This document shows positions 36,824 through 48,464 of a stretch of DNA of 64,000 nt, piece by piece. Source of the stretch: Zygaena filipendulae (Eukaryota; Arthropoda; Insecta; Lepidoptera; Zygaenidae). Both the position numbers and the translations under genes were made by a program. The stretch is taken from NCBI GenBank assembly GCA_907165275.2, contig OU015659.1, positions 2,088,501 through 2,152,500 of the forward strand, in the 5' to 3' direction. Under the pieces are notes generated by a model. That model saw only the letters and a program-made list of their open reading frames with translations, was not told the origin of the DNA and searched no databases. Numbering within the stretch: position 1 is the stretch's first letter; every line of letters starts with the position of its first letter.

Positions 36824-39800
36824 TCACACTTTGTTCAGCAGAGTGGCGTGCTCTCTGTTACTGTTGATGTCGAGGCTGTTCTGCCGCCGCTTGGCTGTTT
36901 GGTCCTGTCTGCGCTTCTTCCTGTCACTAAGGATGATGATCACTAGTATTATCGCGATGATAAGCAACACGATGTTGCAGCTCAACAGAATTATGTTTTG
37001 CGTGGTCATTTTCGGGATAAGCGATGGCCCTTCGGTCGATGATGACATCTGAAAAAAGAAAAAAAAACTTATTTAGTAAATGTCAGCGGTTTCACCGCTT
37101 AAAACTCCCTTTCTGTCGTAAATCATGAAAACCAATTGAATCGAAGGCGTAATTAATTAATTGTATTTGGACATAGATAAGCAATAGTGTGTTAACCCAC
37201 ACTGGAGAAATTTTGATTAAATTAAAGTTTTAAAATTATAGCCCCATTTTGTGTCAACATTTTTATGTTCAATATTTAGTTACATATTTACTCAATGTAA
37301 TAAGGTAAACACATAATTAAAAAACGTTTTTTAACTCTCAATAAATCGTTCTGAATTAATAACTTCATTTTGTGGGTTAACATGTTATTGCTTATCTGCG
37401 TCCATTTGTAATATTGTGTATAGTTTTCATATTCACGTTTTTTTTGACAAAATCCGACTCGAAGGACCATTATTTAATTTCTTAGGGTATATTTTTTACT
37501 TTACTTTTATTAGTTACATGTGAGATTAAATTAGCTAGGGCTCAAGAATAAGTCTCGTTTCACCCCTCGGCTTCATCCACGTTAATTTCGGAGTAAAAAA
37601 AGTCCTTTTCTGTACCCTAAATGTATGCAAAATTCATGATAATCGATTGAGAGTAGTTAAGGCGCGAAAAGGTAACAGATAAATGGACAGACAGAGTAAC
37701 TTTCGCTTTTACAATATTAGTAAGGATGCACGGATACGTATACTTTCTGGTATCAGTTGTCTGGCACCTACTGCACGCTGTGGTAAGTTCGCGACAAGAT
37801 GGCGGTGTAAGTAGGTATATGATAATGTCCAAGCATTTTTACTATTATCGTTATTACTATCGCTTGTCTGAAAGCTATGTAACTACTATATATTATGGTG
37901 TACTATGTTATACTAACGGAATAGAGCGGCTCGCTGCCGGCGTAGTCGTCTGTGCACAGGTCGCGGTCCGTCCAGTTGTACCAGTGCACCATGCGCACGC
38001 CGCGCAGCGCGCGCGGGTACTCGCACCTGTGCCATAGAGAATAGAGTTAAGTAGGCACGTTGTCGGGGTGTGAACATCGGAATTCTATTTACCCCTTGGA
38101 ACACGGAGTTCCACTTTCCAGTTTTGCTTAGTTTCCAGTTTCCACGACACAAGCTTATAGCTTAGTGTGGGATGAAATAGAAATGTGTGTTGTGGAGTGT
38201 CATTATTATTTTCCTATAGAAAAAAAATGTGTGCGTGGGCGAGACTTGGTAAGGTAAGGTACCCGTGAAGTTGGCGTGGGGTGGAGTGTTCTTTGCCGTA
38301 GTGGTTAGTATTATTTGCCTGAGGTCCGCGAGCAGGCGCGGCTGCCGGCGGTACAGCAGCGGCAGCAGCTCGTCGAGCAGCCACTGCATGGCGCACGAGC
38401 AGTCCCACGGGTTGCGCTGCAGGTCCACGCCCTCGCGCAGCGCCGCCCACTGCAGCGCGGCGCGCGGCACGCGGCTCAGCTGGTTATTGCTTAAGTCCAA
38501 CTGGGAAACAATCCTTACTGTTAATTGGACGCAGATAAGCAATAACATGTTAACCCACAAAATTAAGTTATTGATTCAGAACCATTTATTGAGAGTTAGG
38601 GAACGTTTTTTAATTATGTGTTTACCTTATTACATTGCTTAAATATGTTAATAAATATTGAACATAAAAAATGTTGACACAAAATGGCGCTCCTACTTTT
38701 AAAACACGATTTACTCAAAATTTCTCCAGTGTGGGTTAACACACTATTGCTATCTATGTCCAATTATAAATGCGAAAGTGAGTTTGTTTGTTTGTTACGC
38801 TTTCACGCCTTAACGGCTTAACCGATCATTATGCAATTTTGCACACACATTGTCAGAGGTAGGTACAGAGGAGGACATAGGCTACTTTTTATCCCGGAAT
38901 CCCCACGGGAACTCCAAAATAAACGGGGCAGAAACTACATTAAATTTTGCATACTACCTATTACACGTTGTCAAGGGTAGGCACAGAAATAAATATAGGG
39001 TAGTAAGTACTTTTATCTCGGAATAACCGCGGGATCTCCGAAACTAACGTGGGTGAAACCGCGGGGAACAGCTAGTACTATTATAAATGCGAAAGTGAGT
39101 TTCTTTGTTATGCTTTTACGGCTCACCGGCTTATGCGATCATCAGGAAATTTTGCATACGTTTTTATCCCAGAATCCCCGCGGGAACTCCGAACTTAACA
39201 CGGGTGAGACCGCGGGGAACAGCTAGTATAGTTTATATACCTTAATCACTACAATTTGACACACGCTAGGTATGTCGTTGCTCGGAAATGGCGCATCATA
39301 ACCATGTCCCGCCCAAATTGTGCTTTATTTCCATGCATTTTGTATGAAAATTGAATGGAATAGAAAGCCACCCGTGCCATGTCCGCGCCCGACGCCAGTG
39401 GCCTGCGCCTACGGTTCATGTTCGGACACTCACCATGCACAATGGTGTTCCATCGAAGGCGCCAACAGACAACTCCCTCAACGTCCTCGAGTTGGACAAG
39501 TACAGAGCCAAGCAACTCTTCGAATCGCTACCTTCCTCTGGGCTTCGCCCCATCACGTTGCTGAACGCTTTCTCGTCGACCTTCACCAGATTGTTCAATT
39601 CGTTCATGTATAAATTTTTCACAGCAATTATGTTCTTAAAATAAACAATTTTAATGGGGTTGCCATCTAAACGAAGCTCCTTTAAGTTGGGAAAGTTAGA
39701 ACTGCTCAGACTCTCCGGTATCTCTTCCAGCAAATTGTAAGATACGTCCAAACTGAATAGTTTTGATAGTTTCTTTGATACGTTTAGTTCTTTGAGTTGA

Positions 39801-42800
39801 TTCCCTCCGATGTTTAATACCTGAAATAAAAAATAAATATTTAAGTAGGTAGGTAGGTACAGTAAGAATACGGGAAACTAAACACATTGTATACTAACCA
39901 GCTCAGGATTGTTTGTTCATCAAGACGTTTACTTATTGGTACCAATCACAAAAATATTATGTGGAGTAAAGGAAAACAAATTAGTAATCTGTAATTGCTT
40001 AAGAAGAAACGCGAGCTATAAGACATTGAAGAGGCCATCCAACCTTACCGGACTGATTATTCCTATGTGGTAAAATAGACGAAGAAAATAAGGTAACTAA
40101 TAAACAAAAAAAATCTCTCACCTCTAAATTGTCGTAATCAATATTTTGTGGCATAAATTTCGTTAGTCTGTTGTACGAGACATCGATATAATGTATACCG
40201 CTAGGGAACGTCGGCCAGTGGTGCATTGTGTTGATCTTAAATATGGCTATTTGAAGGGAGGGTGGCAGAGCGAAAATGAGCGTTATATTGTTCTGCGCAA
40301 GGTTCAACTCCCGTAAATTGGTACAGGCCAAGAATAGCTCCTCTTCGATGATTTCTATTAGGTTGTTGGATAAATCTAAATATTCACTGGAATAAAAATA
40401 ATTAGCTTAGTGATTATTGGAACGAAGTTCCTTATTTTAATTTATTTTTTAATTTAATGTTTCAATTATTTCGAACCATGATGAGTTATTAGTTTATTGT
40501 TCATATATAAAAACAAACATCATTTTTCGTTATAATATGGTTTCTGCAAAGTACTTACATACTATTGTTGATAGGAAAAGAATCTTTCATCACAGAACGT
40601 ATCCTGTTGCCATTCAAACTTAACCGCTTTATCCCTTTCAAGGCATCATCATCTGATCTCTTCAGCACCATATCATAGATGGCGTTTTTGCTCAAATCTA
40701 TATCTTCCAAAGCTATCATCGGCTGAAGCGCCCCTAAAGGGATCTTCTTCAACTGATTACCTTGTAAATTAAATCTTTTCACCTTGGTTAAAGACCTAAA
40801 ATCGATTGGATTGAAGTCCTCAAGTTTGTTATAGGATAAGTCTAGGTCTTCTAACAACTCAATGTTCGTGAATAGATCCGGCGTGATTTGAGTGAGCTCG
40901 TTCAGTGAGAACGATAGTTCGAGTAGACTCGGCAGGTCACTGAACGGGTCGGGCCAGTACATCCTGATTGCATTATTGGTGAATTTCAATGTCTCTACTT
41001 CAGAATTCGGTGGCAACCTGAAATGACAGTGGTAGTTCCATTAATGGGCATGTTGACTAATTTTTATTTTTTAGTCCGTCTTGTAGATTATTAAAAAATA
41101 TTAGACACGTATTTTTTCTTTTTTTACGTAATCAAAAAATAACGGCGATATATTGAGTTGAAATTTCGCGTGACGTCACTATTCTGACAGTTTGTATGGC
41201 GGTTTTGCGGTTAGTGACGTCACGACCTCCTCATCCTAAACTTTAATGCGCTTTATCTCTGTATATTTTAATTTATTTAAAAAAGCAAAAAATACTTGTC
41301 TATTGTTTTTGAATTTTCTAACTGACGGACTAATTAGAATTTTGATTTTCAAAAGTAGTCCACATCACATTTAAATAATTTAAATAATTTGGCTGGCTCC
41401 ACTGGTGTTTAAAAAGTGCGCTGGCGCAGTGTGGCCAGCTTCGACAGTATACAATATGTCCGTTCACTAGGATTAGTCACTCGGCGAGTTTCTTGGCTCT
41501 TATCAATAAGCGAAGCCCTTTGTATAGTGTGGCTTTAGCCTAATTGTTCTCAGACCACCGATGTCATTAACCGCGGCTTGAAAAAACCGCGAATTGAGTT
41601 GTGTAAACATAATTTTGCGAGTTTATTATATGATATGGTTTGATTGATGGGACGTATGTATGTACCTACCCTCGCTATATTGTTGAACATGGAAGACACT
41701 TGGCGCATTAGCCTAGTTCGAAATCTTTTATCTGTCAACTTTGCGAATATTTAATATTTATACATCTATTTATAGCCATGAACTGGCGGCACAGTTTAAA
41801 GTGATAAGGTTTCTTGGTGATATAAGAGAAATAGGTGAACATTCTACTTATATTTTGCTACGTCGGGACGATGGTTCATAGCTATTTTAGTTCTCAAGTA
41901 AATCATTAAAAATTAAGGCGTGTGAAACCGCGGGGAACAGCTAGTAAATAATAATAACAATGTATTTATGCATTGATAATGAGGGTCAATTAATTATTGG
42001 TCATGCAAAATACAATGGCACCACTCCCGCCTCGATAAGGCTCTCCCCATACATATCGATACCAGCATACTCGCATTAAGCCGAACGACCGTCGCGATAG
42101 AACGTATACGAGGGGAGACGGGGGAGACCCTTATAGATCAGCGTCGGGCCCCGGTTCCCGGCTTATGCTGAGCTGGTTGCCTTTTTGTTGCGACGCGCTG
42201 GTTGTGCTTTTTTTGTTATTGCATTATTTTGTCGTAACAAATAAAGTTCATTTCATTTCATGCAGGAGCGGCGCGGGATTTTGTGAATAGGAAACTGGCT
42301 CTGGACGGATTAGAAAGTACAGGTAGCTAAGTAGCTTATGTTAATAGAATATCAACTTTTATCCGGGTACGATAAAGAGTTCGTCACGAATCATGAAATT
42401 CGTGCAGACGAAACCGCGGACGAAATCTATATTTCTGTAGGCAAGATAATAATGGGAATGTTCGTTAGTCAAGGCCCGAGTAAGCAGTACCTACGAGTAT
42501 AAAATAATGATTATCGAGCATTGTCATACCTAGGTAGGTAATTAATTTCGTAAGATAAAGCATTAATTGATTGCTAACGACTTCCAATCTTTGAATGAAT
42601 ACCAGCTAGCTAACTACCATAAAAAAAATTTTAGTTAAACTAGTATTATAATGTCGTCTTCTTAAGAACACTTTCTTGATAGCACCTACAGCCTACACCA
42701 AGATAGACAACCGCCCCGGTGTTAAACATTTTGGGCATTTTATCAGAATTTAGTAATTAACCTTAATTGCTTATACAAATATAAGTACGACACGTAAGAG

Positions 42801-43935
42801 ATTTTATATTTTTAACCTTAAAACACAATAATGATCTAGAAAAAATCTTAATCTAAAAGGTACCAACTATCATGTACTCGTAGCTGTCCGTTAGTGCCTA
42901 AAATAAATAAAGAATTTCGCCGAATTATTCGCTAATGCATACCTACCTACGATTTAAACAGAGGTGCAACATCGGTAGGTGAAGGTGGGTACTATTAATT
43001 AGATATCAACTAGGTAGGAGTACCTATAAAATTTATCAAAATAACGATTTTATCATAGTGACTCATATACAAAGTCAACCGTTTGTACAGTGATGTCAGG
43101 AACACACATGCGAGCCCTATTGGAGAGTAGATATTAAGTATCTGTGAATATCTTCCTATCCGTTAAGACATTTAAAATTTACCTTCACATGAAGACGTAT
43201 ACGTTTGTGGTGTGGCAAATAACAGAAATCCGATTTGATCGAAAGACTATGTTACAAAAGGTAAACAAAAGTAGTGAATTTTAGGTGCTTCACTGTCTCG
43301 GACACAATCATTGAGATAGCGCAATCGTAATATGAAATATCGCGATGAGGGCAAACGACTCATAGTACTATAAAATCTTTGTAAAAACAAACAGATTAAC
43401 GAAATTGTACAAAAGATTCGTCACATGATAACGAAGGATTTCAAAGAATGCTTTGCAATGATGCGCGTTTGCAGCACAGAAGTAAATTAGCACAGAACCT
43501 ACCTGCATTAGTCAAAAAATTAGTAAAATTCAACATAAAACCACTGGGGCTTATAGTTTACCGTCAGGAATGAACCGACGTGTAAAAAATGATTTCGGGC
43601 CCTTTCTGATGATTAACAGTACTTCGAAGATATATAAGTATTTAGAAACTGTAAAATTGAACTCACTTGCTCAACGTGGACAGCGCCAGACCGGCGAAAG
43701 TCGTCGATATTTTCAACTTGTTCGGATTCTCCGGCCACTCGATTTTATTCAAATCCGGCACCCTTTTAGCGAAATCCATTTCCGAGCACAGTATGTTGAG
43801 CACTAGATGCGTTTCGTCCGTGTCCAATATCTCGCTGCACACGCATACTTCGCACAGTTTTATTGTGTTGTTTTGACTACTAATAGGTTTTAGTGTTAGG
43901 AAATAAAATATGAATATGACTGATGCGGTCCGCAT
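36824..43935 (-). CDS. Single-pass leucine-rich-repeat membrane protein
   Basis: Seven exons: 43667-43935, 40559-41017, 40122-40386, 39434-39820, 38319-38500, 37918-38026 and 36824-37048 (1896 nt, 631 aa). Phases fit throughout. The protein starts with a signal peptide (MRTASVIFIFYFLTLKPISS), then a Cys-rich LRR cap (CEVCVCS), more than ten LRRs (for example LEDLDLSYNKLEDF and LRELNLAQNNITLI), a C-terminal cap with NPWDCSCAMQWLL paired with RCEYP and LCTDDY, a transmembrane helix (about 575-597, VLLIIAIILVIIIL) and a short basic tail (SDRKKRRQ). There is no TIR or kinase domain. Intron 5 uses a GC donor (CTCAG/GCAAAT). The architecture suits a cell-surface adhesion or receptor protein. I do not recognise a specific orthologue. 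Confidence 0.85.
37169..37403 (+). repeat. MITE family D, copy 2
   Basis: 235 bp, GGACATAGATAAGCAATA to the inverted end CTGCGTCC, with a 4-bp duplication ATTT (37165-37168 and 37404-37407). In intron 6 of the LRR gene. Confidence 0.85.
37545..37725 (-). repeat. Helitron-type repeat, degenerate
   Basis: GTTTCACCCCTCGGCTTCAT through GTCCTTTTCTGTACCC to TTCGCTTTTACAATATTAGT on minus. In LRR gene intron 6. Confidence 0.5.
38115..38215 (+). repeat. SINE tail fragment
   Basis: GTTTCCACGACACAAGCTTA plus TAGCTTAGTGTGGGAT and an ATTATTATT tail match the 3' body of the SINE at 52321-52585. The tRNA-like head is missing. In LRR gene intron 5. Confidence 0.65.
38527..38761 (-). repeat. MITE family D, copy 3
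   Basis: 235 bp, inverted relative to copies 1 and 2, with a 4-bp duplication AATT (38523-38526 and 38762-38765). Its end lies only 25 bp from the acceptor of LRR exon 5, so the intron 4 branch point probably falls inside the MITE. Confidence 0.85.
38764..39226 (+). repeat. Two Helitron-type repeats in tandem
   Basis: Copy 1 ends with CTAG at 39072-39075. Copy 2 starts at once (TATTATAAATGCGAAAGTGA) and ends with CTAG at 39223-39226. Both lie in LRR gene intron 4. Confidence 0.65.
41050..41370 (-). repeat. MITE family B, inverted copy with TGACGTCA sites
   Basis: Reverse complement of 12719-13020, starting ATGTTGACTAATTTT and ending AAAAGTAGTCCACAT. Both TGACGTCA palindromes are kept (near 41171 and 41215). 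It lies about 35 bp upstream of LRR exon 2. Confidence 0.75.
41371..43666. other. LRR gene intron 1
   Basis: No exon is visible. It holds a Helitron 3' tail (41905-41944, GAAACCGCGGGGAACAG then CTAG) and a retroposon-like segment at 42005-42265 ending in AATAAAGTTCATTTCATTTC. Confidence 0.45.
42005..42265 (+). repeat. Retroposon-like fragment with TTTCA tail repeats
   Basis: A moderately GC-rich block (CGTCGGGCCCCGGTTCCCGG) followed by AATAAAG and TTCATTTCATTTCA. It looks like the 3' end of a non-LTR element; the family is not recognised. Confidence 0.35.
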
Positions 43936-44690
43936 GTTTCACTACGACACAACCGCACTCGTTCTCTAATCAATGTGGTGTGATAAGATTCTTTATCGTT
44001 GTCTCACCGTCGTCGCTATCAAGGCGTTTGGTAATGTTGCAGGCGTGTTGCTAAACTTGGCTTTATGCGAAACGACTTTACGACAGTTTATCATACCACA
44101 TAGGCAAAGATATTGAAAGAGAATAGATTGACAATACGCTCGGCCGCTAAGCTTTCCCCTTGAACCACGCAGCGGTCAAATGATCTCATGCTAACAAAAT
44201 GCCGTTGGCTAGCAGAGACTAATTGTCTATAGATACCACTTGATGGAAAGCGATGTGATTGGCTATTTGAAATGTACTTTGTGGTGACTGGTATTTGATT
44301 GCATGTGATTGATTTTAATTTTGATCATTCCCCCGCAAAAATTGGTTGACGTGAACTGCATAGTAAAAGTTTGTATTGTTCGTCTATGCTCTTATCATGT
44401 CTTTGCATATAGGCTATATGTTATCTTCCTCGATTTATATCATGCATGTTTAGCAATAAATACGATTATTTATCGATACGTTATTAGAATTAATTGGAAT
44501 CTTATAGAAAGGGAAGGAACAATTGTAATAACATGTCGGGTTAATACAAACAAGTTTGATTAAAAGTATTGATTTAATTTGTTTTTGTCGATAAATAAAT
44601 AAAATATAATAACACAATAATAAAGTTTTGTATAAATATATCGTATTTATATAATAATACCATTGTATTGTTCAATGATTGAAAGACGGC
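43936..44690. promoter_or_regulatory. Upstream region of LRR gene
   Basis: Presumed promoter and 5' UTR side of the LRR gene, AT-rich with no ORF of note. No TATA box or initiator can be assigned safely. Confidence 0.35.
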
Positions 44691-45115
44691 TTGAGGTCTG
44701 GAGGTGTTTATTTCTTACTTTGATAGTTATTAATAATTAGTACAAATTTAGGTAACACGTAGTGCGAGGTGTGTGTCCGTCTAATATGCAAGTCACAATT
44801 AATGGTGTTGCCACAGATCACACACTATGGTTTTATTAGGTACGTTACAGTGAACACAGTATAGTTGAACTGCGTTCCAATACATCATCCCCCTTTACAA
44901 TGAATTTTTCTTAATATATTTAATTTACACAGCTAAGCATTCTATTACATTTTTTCTAACTTTAGGAACCTTAATCTCTGTTACAACAATTAGTTTTATG
45001 TTCTATGAACTTGAGTATTTACCAAACAAAATAAAATCTTAATTCTTTAACAAAACAAAATATAATCTTAATTTTTTAACACAAAGAAATAAAATCTTAA
45101 TTCTTTAACTCGTCA
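44690..45115 (-). repeat. Probable 3' LTR of Ty3/gypsy element
   Basis: Downstream of pol on minus, a polypurine tract (TTAAAAGGGGA, plus 45116-45126) is followed by TGACGAGTTAAAG, the expected LTR start. AATAAA (within AAGAAATAAACACC, plus about 44712) may be its poly(A) signal. The outer border is uncertain, near 44690, because I found no second LTR to compare. Confidence 0.5.
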
Positions 45116-45278
45116 TCCCCTTTTAAGGAGAACTTTAAAGAAAACGTATACATTTAAATTATACATTAAAGTTATTCATTCAGCCAGCAGTGAGGTAGAG
45201 TAAGCATCTCTGAGGAATCATCAAGTCACGCTGGTCGAATATAGAAAGAGGTTCTTTCGTACAAAACATTATTCTTAT

Positions 45279-48086
45279 CTAATATGTTATAAGATCTATA
45301 GCCATTATATTTAATAATTTTACCTTCACGCCATACATTTTATGTACATCTTTTTTAAACCAAATGTTTTGACCAATTGCAAACCCTTTCCTATGTCTAG
45401 TTCTTTTATTATAATTAATTAAGTTACGATTTACAATCTTATTAAATTGTGACTGAGTATTAATATTTAGCTGTGGTTTTAAATACTGATATGGAACTAG
45501 CAATTTCGTTTTTAAATTTCTATTCATTAATAGTTGAGCTGGTGAAAAATCTGTACCAGAGACAGGCGAAGATCTGTATTGAAGCAATGCTAACCTAAAA
45601 TCAGTCTTGTCTTCAAAGCATTTAGTTAATATTTTCTTACTTAATTGTACAGCCCGTTCTGCCATGCCATTTGACTGTGGATATCTTGGACTCGAGAAGG
45701 TAAACTTAAATCCTAACTCAGAGGCAAATTTTTTACATTCCCTTGATTCAAAAGGCACATGGTCTGATACAATTTCACTTGGAATTCCAAAATTTGAAAA
45801 AACATCTATTAAACAGTTTATTACACAAGCAGCACTCTTATTATGCATTAATTTAATATCAACCCATTTTGAAAAATAATCCACAATTACTAAGTAGTTT
45901 TTATTTCTATATTCCATGATGTCAATTCCTAATTTAGAAAAAGGTAAATCAGGTATATCATGAGGCAACAACGGCTCTTTAATATTATTATTTTGATATG
46001 TTTGACATACAAAGCATTTTCTTAAGTAATTTTCTATATGGTCATCAATTTTAGGCCAGTAATAGAGAGTTCTTGCCAGTTGCTTCATTTTAGACATACC
46101 TAAATGACCTTCATGAAGTTTATTCATTATAGACATCCTTAACGACTTGGGTATTATTAATCTAGATTTTAAAAATACTAAACCCTCATCTGTGGTTATA
46201 TCAGCTCTAAATTTATAATAATATTTTAAATCATCAGGGACATCTTTTATAGTGTCCGGCCAACCATTAATAGTCAGCTGTATGAGTTTTAATAACTCAT
46301 CATCCTGTGAAGTTTTTAATATTAACTCACTTTTCTGCTCCTCTGTACACTGCAAGTAATGAGCGAGACCTACGCAGTGAATAACTTCATACATATACGA
46401 GTCATCTGTATCTTTAACATTCAAGGAAGAGCGAGAAAGTAAGTCAGCTATGAACATTAATTTTCCTTTTAAATATGTAAACTCAATATCATATTTTAAT
46501 AATTTTAATTTTAATCTTTGTAGTCTGGGCGATGGCACATCATGAATATGTTTCTTTAAGAGACTTTCCAATGGTTTGTGATCATTTAAAACTTTACACT
46601 TCTGACCATAGATAAAATAGTGAAATTTTTTAGTAGCCCATACTACACTTAATAATTCCTTTTCAATTTGTGAAAACTTTTGTTCTGAAGATGTGAGACT
46701 TCTAGAAGCAAAACATACAGGTTTGCCGTTTTGAAGTAGGCAACATCCTAATCCATCTTTTGATGCGTCACATTGTACTACGATAGGGAGTCTACTATTA
46801 AAATTCTGTAAAATGGGTGCCTCAGTTATCATTTGCTTAATATTATTGAACACACTTTCATGTACTGAGGTCCACAACCATGTTACATCCTTTTTTAATA
46901 ACAGGTGTAGCGGTGATGCAATATTTGCCATATTAGGAATAAATTTTCTTAAGTAATTTATCATTCCAAGAAATATCTGTAAATCTTTTTTATTAGTGGG
47001 ACTTTTAATACTGGTGATGGCATTAACCCTTTCAGGATCTATTTGCATGCCATGCTCTGAAAATATATGTCCAAAATATTTTACTTCCTTTAATTTATAT
47101 TGAAATTTTTTCTCATTAAATCGAACATTATGAATTTTTGCACGCTCAAATACTTTATTTAATATTGCATCATGCTGAATTTCTGTTTCGGCAGCTAATA
47201 ATAAATCATCGCAATAAATGATAACACCAGGTATATCTCCAAAGGCATTTTCACTATACCTTTGAAATATCTCCGGGGCTACTGATAAACCAAAAGGTAA
47301 TCTTAAAAATTTATAACATCCGAATGGACTATTAAATGTACACAAGTCAGTTGACTGCTCACTGAGCTTAATATTATAAAATCCATCGGAGAGGTCTAAA
47401 ACTGAAAAGTATTTTTTATTACATAATTTAGGTACTATCTCATCTAATGTAGGTATCAAATGATGTTCCCTTATTAATACTTTATTTAGATCTTTAGGGT
47501 CTAAACAAATTCTTAAAGAACCGTCTTTCTTTTCAATTATGACAAGGTTACTAACAAAACTAGTTGGGTGTTCGACCTTAGCGATTACTTGGTGATCCTC
47601 CAGAGACTTCAGCTTCTCTGCTAGGCGCGTCATCAGTGCGTTAGGCACTCGTCGCGGGGGCCTCACTATAGGGTCCACTCCTGGCTGAACGCGTAACACC
47701 AATGGGTTTTTAAATTCACCCACACCCTGAAAAAGTTGTGCATTCATATTAATAATCCTGCTTTTATTATTACATTCACTTTCAGTTTTGACCATATTAA
47801 TATTATTATTATTTAATAGTTTTAATTTTATTAGTGATTTTAATCCTAGGATCGGTCTGGCATTTTCTTTTATTACTAGAAATTCTGACAGAATGTTGTC
47901 ATCATCATTCCTTGAAAATACTCTTAATATGACCTTTCCAATTGGCATTAATTGCCCACCTCCGAAGACCTCAATTACTGTTTTTGCCTCAGATAATTTA
48001 ATATTTTGTTCATCATCGGCAATTTTCTTAAGATCATATAAAGAAATTACATTGACCTGCGCACCAGTGTCACACTTGAACAACAC
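45279..48086 (-). CDS. pol: Gypsy pol: protease, RT, RNase H, integrase
   Basis: An undamaged ORF of 935 codons, open back to the TGA at 48153-48155. In order: aspartic protease (CDTGAQVNVISL, residues 5-16), reverse transcriptase (FLRLPFGLSVAPEIFQR and active site IYCDDLL near residue 290), RNase H (VQCDASKDGLGCCLL), and integrase with an HHCC zinc region (HEGHLGMSKMKQL, then CFVCQTY) and a catalytic core (LGIDIMEY, VSDHVPFES, SNGMAERAV). Order RT-RNase H-integrase is that of Ty3/gypsy. There is no chromodomain and no envelope ORF after it. In the same frame as gag; see the readthrough finding. Confidence 0.92.
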   Translation of the reverse strand: MLFKCDTGAQVNVISLYDLKKIADDEQNIKLSEAKTVIEVFGGGQLMPIGKVILRVFSRNDDDNILSEFLVIKENARPILGLKSLIKLKLLNNNNINMVKTESECNNKSRIINMNAQLFQGVGEFKNPLVLRVQPGVDPIVRPPRRVPNALMTRLAEKLKSLEDHQVIAKVEHPTSFVSNLVIIEKKDGSLRICLDPKDLNKVLIREHHLIPTLDEIVPKLCNKKYFSVLDLSDGFYNIKLSEQSTDLCTFNSPFGCYKFLRLPFGLSVAPEIFQRYSENAFGDIPGVIIYCDDLLLAAETEIQHDAILNKVFERAKIHNVRFNEKKFQYKLKEVKYFGHIFSEHGMQIDPERVNAITSIKSPTNKKDLQIFLGMINYLRKFIPNMANIASPLHLLLKKDVTWLWTSVHESVFNNIKQMITEAPILQNFNSRLPIVVQCDASKDGLGCCLLQNGKPVCFASRSLTSSEQKFSQIEKELLSVVWATKKFHYFIYGQKCKVLNDHKPLESLLKKHIHDVPSPRLQRLKLKLLKYDIEFTYLKGKLMFIADLLSRSSLNVKDTDDSYMYEVIHCVGLAHYLQCTEEQKSELILKTSQDDELLKLIQLTINGWPDTIKDVPDDLKYYYKFRADITTDEGLVFLKSRLIIPKSLRMSIMNKLHEGHLGMSKMKQLARTLYYWPKIDDHIENYLRKCFVCQTYQNNNIKEPLLPHDIPDLPFSKLGIDIMEYRNKNYLVIVDYFSKWVDIKLMHNKSAACVINCLIDVFSNFGIPSEIVSDHVPFESRECKKFASELGFKFTFSSPRYPQSNGMAERAVQLSKKILTKCFEDKTDFRLALLQYRSSPVSGTDFSPAQLLMNRNLKTKLLVPYQYLKPQLNINTQSQFNKIVNRNLINYNKRTRHRKGFAIGQNIWFKKDVHKMYGVKVKLLNIMAIDLITY

Positions 48087-48152
48087 TTTTTTGTTGTTGA
48101 CTCTTAAGAGCTCAGTCCACTCATTTTTATTGAGATCTATTGAGCAGACTAG

Positions 48153-48464
48153 TCATAAATTGTTATTATTGTTGCTATTCTGAACATCAGTAATGTTATG
48201 CACATTGTTTTTAAATGTACATCCCACACTAAAATGGTTAGGTTTGTGACACCTACTACAAATTTTACCATAAGCCGGACAATTTCTTGGCCCGTGCTCG
48301 GTCTTACACTTTAGACACATATACAACTTACTATTATAAAATTTGTTACTCTGAAAATTATTAATGTTATTCTTTACATTAGGTTTTTTAAATTTTTTGT
48401 ACTTATCTTTATTACTAGTTGTGGATGGTGAACGCGACTGGCTCTGCGACTGGACTGCCATCAC
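48153..48464 (-). CDS. gag: Gypsy gag C-terminus with two CCHC zinc knuckles
   Basis: 103 codons ending in TGA at 48153-48155. Two nucleocapsid knuckles are present: CLKCKTEHGPRNC and CSRCHKPNHFSVGC. The N-terminal capsid region is missing, so this is the 3' part of gag. The TGA is followed by CTA G, and the same frame continues without a stop through all of pol. Confidence 0.8.
   Translation of the reverse strand: MMAVQSQSQSRSPSTTSNKDKYKKFKKPNVKNNINNFQSNKFYNSKLYMCLKCKTEHGPRNCPAYGKICSRCHKPNHFSVGCTFKNNVHNITDVQNSNNNNNL

Larger units (their letters stand above)
44690..48464 (-). mobile_element. Ty3/gypsy retrotransposon, 5'-incomplete
   Basis: On the minus strand: end of gag with two zinc knuckles, full pol, polypurine tract and probable 3' LTR. 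The 5' LTR, primer-binding site and most of gag are missing; upstream of 48464 the gag frame hits a stop after about seven codons. The pol frame is undamaged, so the insertion looks young. It lies between the LRR gene and the acyl-CoA dehydrogenase gene. Confidence 0.85.

Noticed and set aside
45607..48183. Plus-strand ORFs opposite gypsy pol
   Set aside because: Antisense shadows; the minus strand has all pol motifs.
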